Part shown: piece by piece, positions 41,140 through 54,700 of the stretch
Layout: each line of letters begins with the position of its first letter
Position numbering within the stretch: the stretch's first letter is position 1
NCBI RefSeq assembly: GCF_963675165.1
Contig: NC_087391.1
Coordinates: forward strand, 4,638,646 to 4,702,645
Direction: 5' to 3'
Origin: Halichondria panicea
Lineage: Eukaryota; Porifera; Demospongiae; Suberitida; Halichondriidae
Length of the DNA: 64,000 bases
The notes under the pieces: generated by a model
Seen by the model: the letters and a program-made list of their open reading frames with translations, nothing else
Database searches by the model: none
What the model was told of the DNA's origin: nothing
Translations under genes and position numbers: made by a program

Positions 41140-42042
41140 AGGGAGGTTCAGTGTTTCAAGGTTCTCTGCAAATTAGGTCATTGTGGTGACAATAATGACA
41201 ATGCAGGACAACAACAAACAAGTATAATAGTCTATAATTATTATAAAAGGGCTGGTCCCAGGGTTCTCTTTGTTACAAGCATCGGCATCACAATGGGATC
41301 TTACTCACAGTATGGAAGAAGCAGCCATTACAAATGTTCTGAGGGAAGAAGGAGAGAGCTTTGTCCACTCTGGCCCTGTCTTGTAGAGCGGTCGGGTACC
41401 AGTGGTCTGCCACCTTGTGCTTGACAGCCAGATAGCGGAGAATTGCAGTGCTACAGGAATTTATAACCTAGCGTTCAAATAGAAAACATCCGGGGCTGGC
41501 TGTGCGAGACTAATGTACACAGTCCTTCCACAGAGTAAGTAGGTCAGTAGCAAAAATAGGATAAGTCACTAAAAACGTCATAGTATAGTCTACTATAGCT
41601 AGAAGGCTGCAGTGGGCTGTAAAATTGGGTGTAGATTTGGTGCTGTTCTTGTGAATCTTTTACCTCTCTGTTAGAATGAAGCCATTGTCATCGATCGCAG
41701 GTATCCTCTTGTTGGGGTTGATCGCAGCAAACGCTTCATTATTCACAGTGTCCTCTGTACAAACGGTAAGCATGCAAATACACACAAAGTCATGATCAAC
41801 ACACTGCATATCTAGTGGAGAATAGATAGTTTGAAATGCAGACGAAAAAAATGAGAAAGAAAGGAGAGGGTTTCATAAATCCCGCGGTCCAATATACACA
41901 CTGTAGATCTACTATTAAAGCTCACTGTTCATCACATCAATGAGCCACAAACTCATGCTGAATGTCATTTGCAGCCAAAAAACAGCATTACAGAGCGACA
42001 AACTGGAGAAATGGGGTCTCCAAAAAACTTCATGATGCTCAT
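40760..42042 (-). pseudogene. Glutathione S-transferase pseudogene (copy D)
   Basis: All four exons align with copy C: exon 1 near 42042-41928, exon 2 near 41760-41670, exon 3 near 41452-41311 and exon 4 near 41103-40760. Exon 1 has an extra T in the run before GGCTGC, shifting the frame to a stop, and a second one-base insertion near its end. Exon 4 has a one-base loss and a compensating gain around 41005-41035, and an in-frame TAG where copy C reads ITQYL. Splice sites are kept and a CA tract again precedes exon 4. Too many breaks for a working enzyme, though decay is recent. Confidence 0.88.
41104..41138. repeat. (GT)n tract before GST-D exon 4
   Basis: A 35-bp GT run in the same place as the longer tract in copy C; it was present before the C/D duplication and has since changed length. 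Confidence 0.9.
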
Positions 42043-42235
42043 CTTGAACGTGTGTATACTGTGTGGGTGGGGCTCACATTCTAGCTAGTCATAACAAGGT
42101 ATAAGCTAGACTTCTGGAGTCAATATTAAACTATAACATATTCACACACATAATGATGTGGAAGGAATAATGATGATAATGATGTGAACAGGATGATGAA
42201 TACAGAGTTGAATACAAAGTACATATACTATGCAG

Positions 42236-43567
42236 TTATTTCTTCCGTTTCTTTGTGGTTGTAACAGTAACTGCTTCGTAAGCCCTCTTCTGCTTCAGTT
42301 TCTTCACAGCTGTGTCGTCTTTACTTGGCTCCCGCTTTCTTTTTCTTTTGGCCCCGACACTAGCCTCTCCAGATAAACCAGGTACAGAGGTAGAGTCTGA
42401 TCCGTTGACCTGCCTCTTAAATTCCAAGCCAGATGGTAGTTTCCATACCAAGACACGACAGCCTTCACCAGACGCCAGCACTTCACCAGTTCGGTTGAAC
42501 TTGTTCACACTCAAAATGCCAGTTACATGTGGACTGTAGATGTGCCCCGCCTTCTTTCCAGAGTCCAGACTGATTAGATCCACCCCTCGGATTTGTGTAT
42601 CGGCACTTGTGCGTGGATATCTCCCGACAACACATATGTTGTCATAGAGAGGATGCCAGGTGGCTGTGATATCGGTTAGATGTTGAAAATGTTTGTGAAC
42701 ATGCTCGATAGTTACAGTAGGCTCTGTCCACATGTTGAATGAGTCGTACACACGCAGCTCCCCATTTTGTGATGTAGTGAGTAATCTGGTGCCAGAGAGC
42801 GGGTCAAAATGAGAGGAGCTTACAGGAGCGTTGTGTTTTAGAGTAGATAGTGGTTTCACTGAAGTACCTAGCTGATCTTCTCTTAGCATTCGAACGTCCC
42901 ATATTTGCACTGTGCGATCTACCGAGGAAGTGGTTAGGATATTACTTTGAGCGTGGCAAAATTGAGCATGTTTGATCTTGCTCTTGTGCAGCTTTTTGAA
43001 CTCTTTGATCACTTTTCCATCAGTACTGAGCAAAGCACCTTTTCCTGTGTTGCCCCCGACAAATAGAAGATTGTAGTCGAGGCAATAGTCGAATGAAACC
43101 CACCAGAAATGGCAACTTTGTGTGTCTAAAAATATATTTGAGTGTTTTCCAGTGAAATCTTGCAAACGAAATGTTCCATCAATAGAGGTAGTATATATAC
43201 AGTTTGGATTTTTGGGGTGGAATTTCATTGAAGACACTGATCCATGTCCATAACCTATACCCTTGATCAACGTGTTGGGGTCGGAGGTAAAATCGTTACC
43301 CAATTCATCATATTTCCATAGTAGAATGTCGCCTGCTTTAGAGCTGAATGCAACAGCATTAGTGTGTGTCGGGTGCCACTCTATACAAGTGACTCGTCTC
43401 TTGAAAGGAGCATCAGATTTATACACTCTCCACTGCGAGGAGAGATTGAGGAAGCGTTCCCCAAGAAAGCCACGGGCTCTGTGATGATGGGAGGACTGTA
43501 GACTCTCACTGTAGCTACGCCGTAAGTAATGTATGCTTTGGAGGAGCGAGCTTGAGCTTGCCATCAT
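42236..43567 (-). CDS. DDB2: DNA damage-binding protein 2 (WD40), intronless copy 1
   Basis: DDB2 recognises UV photolesions in chromatin and links them to the DDB1-CUL4 ubiquitin ligase. The single 443-residue frame starts MMASSSSLLQ. N-terminal helices precede a seven-bladed WD40 ring: CIEWHPTHTNAVAFSSKAGD, FIKGIG-like LIKGIGYGHGSVSSMKFHP, SIDGTFRLQDFTGK, SVDRTVQIWDVR (a DWD box for DDB1), SGTRLLTTSQNGELRVYDS and HKHFQHLTDITATWHPLYD. These match vertebrate DDB2 blade by blade. The tail is basic and may be nuclear-localising (KRKRKREPSK, KKRKK). No intron is present, unlike the neighbours, so an ancestral retrocopy is possible. About 20 residues differ from copy 2. Confidence 0.93.
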   Translation of the reverse strand: MMASSSSLLQSIHYLRRSYSESLQSSHHHRARGFLGERFLNLSSQWRVYKSDAPFKRRVTCIEWHPTHTNAVAFSSKAGDILLWKYDELGNDFTSDPNTLIKGIGYGHGSVSSMKFHPKNPNCIYTTSIDGTFRLQDFTGKHSNIFLDTQSCHFWWVSFDYCLDYNLLFVGGNTGKGALLSTDGKVIKEFKKLHKSKIKHAQFCHAQSNILTTSSVDRTVQIWDVRMLREDQLGTSVKPLSTLKHNAPVSSSHFDPLSGTRLLTTSQNGELRVYDSFNMWTEPTVTIEHVHKHFQHLTDITATWHPLYDNICVVGRYPRTSADTQIRGVDLISLDSGKKAGHIYSPHVTGILSVNKFNRTGEVLASGEGCRVLVWKLPSGLEFKRQVNGSDSTSVPGLSGEASVGAKRKRKREPSKDDTAVKKLKQKRAYEAVTVTTTKKRKK

Positions 43568-44289
43568 GGTTTAGTAGGCCACGTGGGTGACAACAATTCA
43601 AATTTAAAGTAGACGATCATTTCCATAATCATGCTAAACACAAACCCTAGAACAATGACAATCCCATAAGCTGCCTAGCTACTAATGAACATTAATTTAT
43701 GAAATACTCAATACTCCTTTTTTTTAGTCAATGCCAGGTATAGATACAGAGGACGTAAAGTCAAAGAGTCGCTGGTCACAGCCGAGATAGACATAAACTA
43801 AACTGTTAAAATCATAATTCCATTCCTCTCATTTTATTTATTTTTATTGCTTCACATGTGTATAATTATTTAATAAGGGGCTTCCTCCCCCCATGAAAAA
43901 AAAAAAAAAAGAGAGTAGCTATTGCTACTCCTAAAATCAGTGAGTTCCTCTGAAGCTACGGGATCGGGAACAGTCACAGAACAGTCACATTGATAGTTGA
44001 AAACTTTATGATGTTCATCTTGAACGTGTGTGTATACTGTGCATGTGGGTAGGGCTCACATTCTATATAGTCATAACAAGGTATATAGAATCAAGAGTGC
44101 ATAATTATCTCTTCTTATGCATGCACTCTTGGTATATAGAATTAACAGGAGTACTCCTGGAATTACATATTCACATAGAGTCTACATAATTATATAATTA
44201 TGTGGAAGGAATAATGATGTGATGTGAACAGGATGATGAATACGTACAGAGTTGAATACAAAGACAAAGTACATAATTATACTATGCAG
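43568..44289. other. tandem-duplication junction: TALPID3 3' end joined to a GST 5' end
   Basis: 43729-43780 repeats the TALPID3 stop region (TCAATGCCAGGTATAGATAC). After a block not found in the partner (about 43783-43910, AT-rich with an A run), 43915-43996 repeats the next part of the TALPID3 last exon. At about 43997-44003 this changes to ACTTTATGATGTTCATCTTG, which matches GST-D exon 1 (42021-42050) and its upstream DNA. The TALPID3 piece is a truncated duplicate and cannot code on its own. Confidence 0.85.
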
Positions 44290-45621
44290 TTATTTCTTCC
44301 GTTTCCTTATGGTTGTAACAGTCACTGCTTCACAAGCCATCTTCTGCTTCAGTTTCTTCACGGCCGTGTTGTCCTTACTTGGCTCCCGCTTTCTTTTTCT
44401 TCTAGCTCCGGTACTTGCCTCTCCAGATAGACCAGGCACAGAGGTAGAGTCTGATCCGTTGACCTGCCTCTTAAATTCCAAGCCAGATGGTAGTTTCCAT
44501 ACCAAGATACGACAGCCTTCACCAGACGCCAGCACTTCACCAGTTCGGTTAAACTTGTTCACACTCATAATGCCAGTTACATGTGGACTGTAGATGTGCC
44601 CTGCCTTCTTTCCAGAGTCCAGACTGATTAGATCCACCCCTCGGATTTGTTTATCGGCACTTGTGCGTGGATATCTCCCGATAACACATACGTTGTCATA
44701 GAGAGGATGCCAGGTGGCTGTGATATCGGTTAGATGCTGAAAATGTTTGTGAGCATGCTCGATAGTTACAGTAGGCTCTGTCCACATGTTGAATGAGTCG
44801 TACACACGCAGTTCCCCGTTTTGTGATGTAGTGAGTAATCTGGTGCCGGAGAATGGGTCAAAATGAGAGGAGCTTACAGGAGCATTGTGTTTTAGAGTAG
44901 ATAGTGGTTTCACTGAAGTACCTAGCTGATCTTCTCTCAGCATTCGAACGTCCCATATTTGCACTGTCCGATCCACTGAGGAAGTGGTTAAGATACTACT
45001 TTGAGCGTGGCAAAATTGAGCATGTTTGATCTTGCTCTTGTGCAGCTTTTTAAACTCTTTGATAACTTTTCCATCAGTACTGAGCAAAGCACCTTTTCCT
45101 GTGTTGCCCCCGACAAATAGAAGATTGTAGTCGAGGCAATAGTCAAATGAGACCCACCAGAAATGGTAATTTTGTGTGTCTAAAAATACATTTGAGTGTT
45201 TTCCAGTGAAATCTTGCAAACGAAATGTTCCATCAATAGAGGTAGTATATATACAGTTTGGATTTTTGGGGTGGAATTTCATTGAAGACACTGATCCATG
45301 TCCATAGCCTATACCCTTGATCAACGTGTTGGGGTCGGAGGTAAAATCGTTACCTAATTCATCGTATTTCCATAGTAGAATGTCGCCTGCTTTAGAGCTG
45401 AATGCAACAGCATTAGTGTGTGTCGGGTGCCACTCGATACAAGTGACTCGTCTCTTGAAGGGAGCATCAGATTTATACACTCTCCACTGCGAGGAGAGAT
45501 TGAGGAAGCGTTCCCCAAGAAAGCCACGGGCTCTGTGATGATGGGAGGACTGTAGACTCTCACTGTAGCTACGCTGTAAGTAATGTAGGCTTTGGAGGAG
45601 CGAGCTTGAACTTGCCATCAT
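44290..45621 (-). CDS. DDB2: DNA damage-binding protein 2 (WD40), intronless copy 2
   Basis: A 443-residue frame about 95% identical to copy 1 and equally whole, with the same WD40 blades and DWD box (SVDRTVQIWDVR). Differences are scattered and mostly conservative: HVHK to HAHK, DTQ to DKQ, and several in the basic tail (KREPSKDN, KMACEA). Flanking DNA is also duplicated, on both sides. Its upstream neighbour is the intact TALPID3 3' end, so this copy keeps the ancestral setting on that side while copy 1 keeps it on the GST side. Both may be active. Confidence 0.93.
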   Translation of the reverse strand: MMASSSSLLQSLHYLQRSYSESLQSSHHHRARGFLGERFLNLSSQWRVYKSDAPFKRRVTCIEWHPTHTNAVAFSSKAGDILLWKYDELGNDFTSDPNTLIKGIGYGHGSVSSMKFHPKNPNCIYTTSIDGTFRLQDFTGKHSNVFLDTQNYHFWWVSFDYCLDYNLLFVGGNTGKGALLSTDGKVIKEFKKLHKSKIKHAQFCHAQSSILTTSSVDRTVQIWDVRMLREDQLGTSVKPLSTLKHNAPVSSSHFDPFSGTRLLTTSQNGELRVYDSFNMWTEPTVTIEHAHKHFQHLTDITATWHPLYDNVCVIGRYPRTSADKQIRGVDLISLDSGKKAGHIYSPHVTGIMSVNKFNRTGEVLASGEGCRILVWKLPSGLEFKRQVNGSDSTSVPGLSGEASTGARRKRKREPSKDNTAVKKLKQKMACEAVTVTTIRKRKK

Positions 45622-45776
45622 GGTTTAGTATGCCACGTGGGTGACAACAATTCAAATTTAAAGTAGACGATCATTTCCATAATCATGCTAACACAAACCC
45701 TATAACCAGAGCCCTACAACAATGACAATCCCATAAGCTGCCTACTAATGAACATTAATACTCAATACTCCTTTTT

Positions 45777-48700
45777 TTAGTCAATGCCAGGTATAGATAC
45801 AGAGGACGTAAAGTCAAAGTCGCTAGAGTAGCTATCGCTACTCCTAAAATCAGTGAGTTCCTCTGAAGCTACGGGAACAGTCACATTGATAGTGGTCCTA
45901 TGTGGTGAGGGTAGGGGTGGTGTGGGTGCTTCAACAGCTTCCTTATTGTCTTGTTTTGATACAGTGTCTGTTAGTTCCAGTTCTGAGAGGTTAATGTTCT
46001 GCATATGAAGGTCTTCAGATGAGCTAAAAGTAAGTGTTTTTGGTGATGGCTGTCGATCAGAGTAAGTTACAGAAGGCATTTCATTCCCTGTCGCCTGTTC
46101 TTCTTTATGAGCGTAGGTTGGCTGGACTAGTAGTAGTTTTGGCATGCCTGCTTCCACAGGAGAGCTCTTGACAGAGATTTGTGAGATGCTCTGCAGTGTG
46201 TCATCATCTAGCCTAGACTCCTCTTTGTCTTGGAGTTTAGATGAACTCAGTCGGGATAAGCTGATGACATCAATCCCATTCCTTATCTCATTGGTATTGT
46301 CCACGCTAACATCGAACTGACTTGTCTCAATCACATGTGGTCGATTTTTTCGAGCTTTAAGTCTTTTAGGAACTTCACCCTCAGAATGAGGAAAACTAAT
46401 ACTTGAATTCTCTCTCTTATCTTTGGTTCTTAAGCTCAATACTTCCCCAGGAGATCCTTTGTTCTTTCCAGCAGGTTTATGCCTTCGTACTTGGGTCAGG
46501 ATAGGGGTAATATCCGGGGCCAGAGGGTCCAGGTTAATAGAGGTTAACTCAGAGAGTGTGTTCTCGACTGATGAGCCTTCTCTAGTGCAGCTGGAGGAGT
46601 CGTCAGGTGTGGAGGTATTGATATTGGTCAGAAACTTCTCAAATGGGCCCACACATATCACTTTTGTTCTGCCCACTTCACCAACACTGAACTCCTATAA
46701 CAAACAATGGATACGTTAACTTATTGTTTTAAACTAGACGTTGGGTCCTACATGCATGCAGTGTTGTGTCTACTACATACTGTAAGTACAGTAGCTGTCC
46801 TGAAAGCTTACAAACCTGTGACTGAGAATGGCAGGTATCCTCAGAGCCACTGAACGAATCCCCTGAATGCTTTAATTCCAGGAAGGCCTCAACTGTCGGG
46901 TCCACCTTGGAGAACAGAGCACCCCATCTGATGTCACCGGGGGAGAGGGGGACCTCCCCTTCACTGAGTGAGGAGTTGGCATGAGGTAGGTGGAACCTGG
47001 GAGAAGAGGAATATGTATATATCTGTACAGTTACGAATAAGATCTACGATTGTACACGTATATGTAAGCGACATCCGTATACAGACTATCTGTTAGAAAT
47101 AACCAGCAGTACAGAGACTATCTGTGCTTACAAGTACATGTACACATGATGCTACTGTTAGACTGACTTTGTCTGAATGCATTCTCCCATTGAGATTGCC
47201 CTGTCTGTGGAGCTAGTAGAGGATGTCAGAGTGTGATCATGTGACGGAGTGGAGCTGATATCATTGGAGGTAGTGGAGGTGTCCTCAGAAGTATTTAATC
47301 TTAGGAAAGTAAACGAGTAATTTTTGTATAATTATCGATGATCAATACTCACTCTTTAGTGTGCTGTTGTGTGAGTGGAGTGACGGGTTCTGTAAGCGAG
47401 CGAGGGGGCGACCCTACACTAATGGGAGGAGGAATGGGTGTGGCTTGTGGGGTAGTAACAGTTCGATCGCTGAAAACACTTATTGTTTTGTGAACACTCT
47501 CAGACACACTGCTCTCCTCATCAGCACTCACCTGCACACAGTAAACAAACTCACTTAGTACGCTCAGTTTATCAAGAAGATTAAAGGTAAGCCAGTTATA
47601 TGTAGTATCGTAGTGATAATTATATGGGTAATTATTTCCTCGATTTAATGCTTCGATTTCGATGGGGATTGTATACTGGCCTTGAATAAAAAACCTAATA
47701 ACTGTGAGATAAAAATTTATGTGACATGGTAGCCGTTAGTATAAATAGCATTAGCACACCCTCCACACCACATAATAATAATATGTAAACTCTTTCAATT
47801 TAAAAAAACAACTGTGAAGTTGGTAAAGATCGTTGCAATAGAAAAGCATCCCAGGACAGGCAATCAACTGGTAAAGCATCATTACAGTAGAATGCCTCAG
47901 TTGAGGACAGATTAGTAAACTGGTAAAGGATCATTGGATTACCTGAGGTGTCTGTAGAGCAATAGTTGGTGAGTGTGGTCTACTCTCATTGTGTGGAGGT
48001 GTGAGGGGTGGTGTGCTGATAAGCCCCACCCCTTCACAAGTGAGGGTGTCGTCAGGTGTAGGGGAGATTGAGAGTGGGGGAGTGGGGTGAGGGGTAGAGA
48101 GAGAGTCCCGATCAGAGAGGGAGCTGGTGAAGGACTCTGGTGGAGTGTAACTGTACTGGTCATCAGTGTCTTCAGCAGCTCTGTGTGGGAGGATGTTGTT
48201 AGTTAATTTCGTTAAAATTCACTTTGTCTCTGGGCCAATTATGGTAATTGCAATATTATTGAGATGATGCATATACGTACCTTTGCTCCGTGGCTGGTAT
48301 AGTTTCCATAGCACCAGTCATCTCCCGAGCGAAAGAGAGAAGCTCTAACCTGATAGCCTCCTTCACAGCTGAGAACACCACTGTATTGTCCTCTGGTCCG
48401 GTATAAGAGGGAGCCAGCTTTGCAGCATCTACGTACATGTATTATTATAGGGAGATACACATGACCTATGTACGCAGCTTATTAAAGTATGACACAATTT
48501 ACTGTAACAGTACCGGGGTGTGTGTGTAATCACAAAAACATTGTTGTTATGCATTGAAATCTACACACTTAAACTACAGCACACTAGTGAAGTATGTTGG
48601 TTATCGAATAACAAAACCACCACAAATAAATAATACTGCTTATTTTAGGTGAATGGTTTTAAGTAGATAATCATTGTATCTGCTTATTTTAGATGGATCG

Positions 48701-51700
48701 ACATAAGTGTGTCTACATATGCGTACTTCTAAGACTGATAATCTTCTGAAAGTGAGGAGGATATAGTAAAATTTTGAACCTGAATATTCTAGTAATGTGA
48801 GTACAACTGAGTATTTAATACACTAGGAAAACTTTCAACATCTGTATGCCCACAAATATTATATTGATCAAAAATCATCCATTATTTGTTCATCAAGGAG
48901 CACTCTCTACAACCAACTCATGGCTAACACCTTACTCTGATAGTGTTTCACTTTCAAATGCTAATATGCAACTATAGGTCTTGCAAAGGTAGCCAGTCAC
49001 ACTGGCACCGTAGAGCAAGCACTTCCCTATATAATATTATTGTTTCAAGTTACAAGTACGCACGTATACGCACGTATTTATCAATGGCGTGAAAATTGAC
49101 CAATTACTTCTGAACGTATATGGACAAATTAGGTATGTACACTACTGTGATTGGAGTATGGTAACTGCTACTTACTGACCGGTGAGTTTGTTTAGGGAAT
49201 CAATGGAGCAAGTAGAGCAAGAGTTGGAAATGCTAGGAGTGTTAGACCCACTGTCTCCGAGAGGTTTCATTTGAGAGAGCATTCTCATTGTTAGCTCCTG
49301 TCGTAGCCTGGAGGAAAACAGAGTAATAGAGAAGGATCAGTATACGTAAACTATAAACAAACGAAACAAAAAGATCAGTAAGTACACCAATTACACTTGA
49401 TAGACACTCATAATAAACAAAAAATTAAGGTACTTAAATTTCACAGAGATTATAGCTACAATAACAATGAGATATGTATCATGTGATTGACTATACATAC
49501 CATTCAACAGCTCTCGATTCAAGCCGTTCCTGCAGCTGCTCGTTTAGCTCCTCTGAAGCACACTCTCTCACACACTGTGTGTGATGTGAGGGTCGTGGAG
49601 GGGGTGGCTGTGAGGGGGGTGGAGTGGGCGGGTGTTGGCCCAGGATGGTGAGAGCTGACTCTACACTTCCGGTACTGCTTAGTTCACTAGGGTCCACAGC
49701 CTGCAATAAATATTGATAATCTAATTACCACAAAGAGGAAAAGTTAGTAAAGGAAATCAACGAAAGAGTACATAGTGAAACAAGTACAGATGAGGAAATT
49801 TAAACATCAACTTCAACAGATTGGCTCTGAACAAATGGTAATTGTTTACTCATGCAAAAATTAGGGAGACCTAATATACGTGTGTGTGATAATGGATTTC
49901 CTCTCTGGTGCATCAATTGAACATATCAGGGTAAATTTTCAATAGCTGCCCAATTAGTGACAATAAAATGAGCATATGGAGCATACAATGTAAAAACCAC
50001 CTCATCATAACTAGGATAGCTAGATCACTTTCACACAGCTGACTGGCTCCCTTCCTCACAACACTGTTATTGGTCTACCATATGCCTATTGTCTATGGCC
50101 TAACAACAACCACACCAGACACATAGGCACTTTCTCAGAGGAGACTGGTCACAGTAATTACCCAGGCTACTTAATTAAGGTAAATTGGGTGCTTCCCCAG
50201 GTTCACAGCATAGAAACAATATCGCCACTACTTATCTCACACCAAAAAGGAAACAGCCAGAGACTACTAGTCTATTGAAAATGCTTAGAACAAAGGCTGG
50301 TTTGCATAACCCCCACAGTATACTACCACTCCACTTGGGCACTAAGAGTGCTTTTGTGCAGTGAAACCAGCTGCAGCATAAGGCAGTGAGCCTATATAAC
50401 CTCCTCTGTGTTTAAATTTGTTTCAATGCATTATCAAGCTTATTTAAGTGCTGCATGCCAGTCACTAAAACAGTTCAATATGCATGTGATGATGATGATG
50501 ATTCGGGAGGTTATATATACAGCATATGTATAAGGTACTGAGCCTCGTGGGTCACCTGACAGGGTGAAGGAATGCACTTCATCATTGACTGCTCAATAAC
50601 CTGAACCATGAACTATTATTATTTTTATTTCTTAGAATACGAAGAATTTCCCCAAAATAAACAGTCTCTTCCTGTGTATATTTTTTACTGCATGTGTAGG
50701 AGGGTGTTTCCTCAGTGTGTAAATGTCAGGAATAGAGTAATCCGTCACACTTTCACTGTAAAAAAACCGGTCCCACAAGGGCACAATACTACTGCACTGT
50801 CTCCCACAAGGGTACAATACTACTGGTATTGTCTAGCCAGAAGCCCAGCAGCTGTTTCTATGTCCGAGAGGGAAAAGTGTTTCCTGGATGGAAGTGTGTG
50901 AGGGGTGGTCAGGAATGGAACAAAGTGGTAGGAATAAAAGAGAGACGTCTCGTAACAAACAGGAGACTGTGTGTACATGTAAGCACAGACTGTTCCTCAC
51001 AGTGTACTGTCTCCATATACATGTGTAGGATCACTACCGAAGGTACAGAAACAATAACGAATCCTAATGAGACAATTCTACACAAACAAACAATTCCGCA
51101 TTCTTGTACAATACCAAACATAGAGCTATACACATTATACAGTACTATTGTAAATATAGAAAGAACTTTTAAGGCCAAATAGAAACTAATAGTAACATGC
51201 CAATACCGTATTAGATTCAAGGCAGTTTCCCTCGGAGGGACCACCTGACACCCCTTAAGGCGACCAATCAGGAAACAGGCACTGTCACAAGCTACCAATA
51301 TGCAAGCCACACAACACACCATTGTCCTCGTCATTTTGTACAGTTTCAACCTAATAAAAAAATAGTATTTTAAGGGCAACGCAGGAATTTAGGTCCTTCA
51401 AAGGCATGCCAAAATCCCCTTAGGGTCAAAACACGTCTGAACTGGCCAAAACTATAGGAATTCACTGCATTGTAATCCAATTAACAGTGTGTCATTGTGG
51501 TTAACTGTTGCTCAGAATTTCAATTGGATATTGGTAAACTAAACCCATATCAAAAAAGGTAAGAATTTCTATGGGCTCGATAACAAACAAAAGTTCAGTG
51601 AACTATACAACAGAATTAAAACAGCATCTCTTCACTTTGTATATGCTTCTACTCACTTTTAAATGTTACCCACATGGTGGCCAAAAGGTCAAAAAATAGA

Positions 51701-54700
51701 TATTGAATTACCTCTGACACAACATTCGTACTTACTACAACACATTCTCAAAAGGTCAAAAATAGATATTGAATTAATTACCTCTCACAATATGCCTATT
51801 TATACCGTATTATATCCAAACTGGGAAATGGTAATAGACACTAAGATACAGTTCAGTTCCACGGAGGATTGTTTTGTTCCCAACGCTATGTATTACATTT
51901 ATATTCAAATATGTAAATGCAAATGCACTTATAGAAGGAAGTTCTAAACATGCGATTCAATCAGCTAATTAACAACTGTTATGTAAGAAGCATGTGACTA
52001 ACAAAAAAGTTGTTTTGGTAGTATAGCCTAGTGCCTCTGCATACAATGATCTCAGCAACACAGTGTCACAGTGTATATATTGGGAAACAAATCGAATTGA
52101 AACTTCACTAATGTCCCAACTCCTAGGTGCATATACACATATACAACAGAGGGTTAAAATGAATATTTTAACAATGCAAACAAAATTTGTGTACGCTTTG
52201 GAATGACTGTTTGAGGAAAAATCAATTATAACAATGACCACAAACAGTAACCAGATATTTAATTGGTAGTATGCGTCATTGGTTCAGGGTTAAAGTCTCC
52301 AAATACAGAAATCGGGCAGTGACACTGTCTACACGTTCACAGCAAAACAAACACGGCACTAACAAACACAGAATGTGTTTACAATTAATTGAACTAATTA
52401 CAAACACAAAAGCTAAAATAATCATTTTTTAAAGCTTTAAACATGACATAATTATAGCCACACCCACCTGGAGATTCTCTTCCCTGCTCTCCTCAAGGCC
52501 ACCGCTACTCTCATTACTAATATCCTCCACAGTGTTGTCCATCTTGCTAACATCGACAACACCTTGCTCCTTCATTAGTAGCTCATCCAAAGCACTGCTG
52601 CCAGTCTCCTCTGTGTCGTGACTGAGGCTGGTCTGCAAGCAAGCGTCTGCAGTGGTGGCCACTGACTTCTTTGTGTCTGCACCATGGGGAGGGGCGTGTG
52701 TGCTGGTGAATTTGTCACACTGTGTGGGGGGTCTGCTTCTATGCAGGGGGTCGTGAAGAGTGTAGATTGGAGATGGGATCACACAGGGTGGCCCAATGGG
52801 AATCACTACCGGCCATTGGTTTAGCTGAGTGGGTACACTGTGAGAGTGTGGAGTTGCGCTAGTTGTGGGGGCGTGAGGGTGTGAAGCTGTGCTAGTTGTG
52901 GGGGCATTAGGGTGTGGAGCAGTGGTGGGGGTGTCAGTGTGTGGAGCTGTGCTAGCTGTGAATGAGACTTTTTTCAGAGGATAGTGGTACGAAGTTTTCT
53001 TTATTTGTGATGGGCGTAGTTTAGGAGTGGTCACTCTTGCACTAACACGAGGTTTGATAGACGTCATCTGTCGTGTGTGCATAATGTAAATTATGTGTGG
53101 ATTATTGAGTGCAATATTTACATAGCGAAAAGCATGCACTTAAACCTAGTGGGTTTGGAGCACAAAACTAACACACCCTTGTCTTGTCTTGCAAGGGGTA
53201 AAACAAACTTTATAAGTAGCTAAAAAACAATCCCTTTGAAGACAAAAAACATGTTTTAAGAGCTAAAAGCAATCATTAGTCTGTGGGACACAAATCAGAT
53301 TAAAAACCTCTTAAAATTAATTTTACACCCACTCAACAGGAAAATTATTACAGTGTTATCTAGAGAGAGTGACCTACCTTCCTGTCTGACCTCAAAAACC
53401 TATTTTTTCACAAAGACTTAATGAAAAGGCTTCCCAAGGGTCAGATATTAGCTACAGCTGGCTCCCATTTTTGTAAATATTTCCCTAATACCTCCAAGAC
53501 ACACAGGAATTTAAATCATATCCTGAGGCAAATTGGTGTCCAGTTGCATCATAATGAGTCACACACAAGACTAACCCACATCAGTAACTGAACCTTGGTC
53601 AGAAACCCACCAACTGGGAAACCACCTTACAACTCTGGGCATTGTTTGAGTTTCAGAAGTCAACCTCAGTACAAACAGAATACAGAGAAGTGAACAAGGA
53701 AGCGGACAGATACATGTATGAAAATCATCTTTTTTGGCTTACAGAAAGAAAATACGATCTTCTACATGTGCATGTAATTAAGATCATTTACAGTGATGAA
53801 TAGGAATAGCTATCGATTAGCCACAAAAGGACAAATTATTCAATAACATTACAGTCAGCAAAACGAGGAATAACAACTTAAATGAAGGAAGAAAATAGAA
53901 TGTGAGAAATTATAGACACCTACTTCTCACGGTAATGATTAAAAAGAGGAAAGAGGAAAGAGGAGCAAGGAATAATACCACCTACATGTATGCTCCAGAA
54001 AGTCTGACTCGTCAACTTCCTGCTTATTTATCAAGTTCCCGGGAATTCATCACTGTTCGCCAAATTCCGTCAGAAACAAGGGGAACCCCCTAAGTTAACG
54101 GCTTATACACACACTTTTTAAATTATGGTGAAAGACAAAAACTACACAAAATACATGTATTTCCCAATACAATTAAGGCTTTGAAAGCTAAAACAAGACA
54201 CAGAATTCCCACATAATTGCTGAAACTGAAGCTTGCTATCAAAACACTGTTCACACAGAGTGCATGGTACACAGTGTATAGCAAGTATTAACAATGGGGC
54301 AGACGTCAGTTGAAATTACAAACCGGTACTCGCGGTAGCTCACGTATGTACATGTACATGTAGCTAGCTACACCACAATCATGCTCTACACCACATGATT
54401 ACAGCAACTGATTTCTATGGCCCATTAATAGATTAAAAAGAGGAATATGCCAAGAATGCAAGAATGTAGAATTTGGTTTCAAAAAAACCACCCCAGGGCT
54501 GGATAAGACAACCAGAGGCATAGTTGGACCAATTACACTCGCCCGCCGGACACAGTACCACAACTCACCCTCTTATTGGGTCTAATTCCCACACCCCTGA
54601 CATCCTAGATTCCTCTAGAAAATTCATTTTAGTTGGTTTGGGGATTTTATAGGTCAATGACTTCAAAGAATTGTTAGTTCCTGTCAGACAGCCACTGATA

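Noticed and set aside
43263-43538. Plus-strand frames opposite DDB2 (73-75 residues), repeated at 45317-45538
   Set aside because: They are antisense shadows kept only because the DDB2 copies are alike.
50608-51379. Open frames of 97-156 residues in a TALPID3 intron
   Set aside because: Low complexity, no splice or family support, and overlapping frames on both strands.
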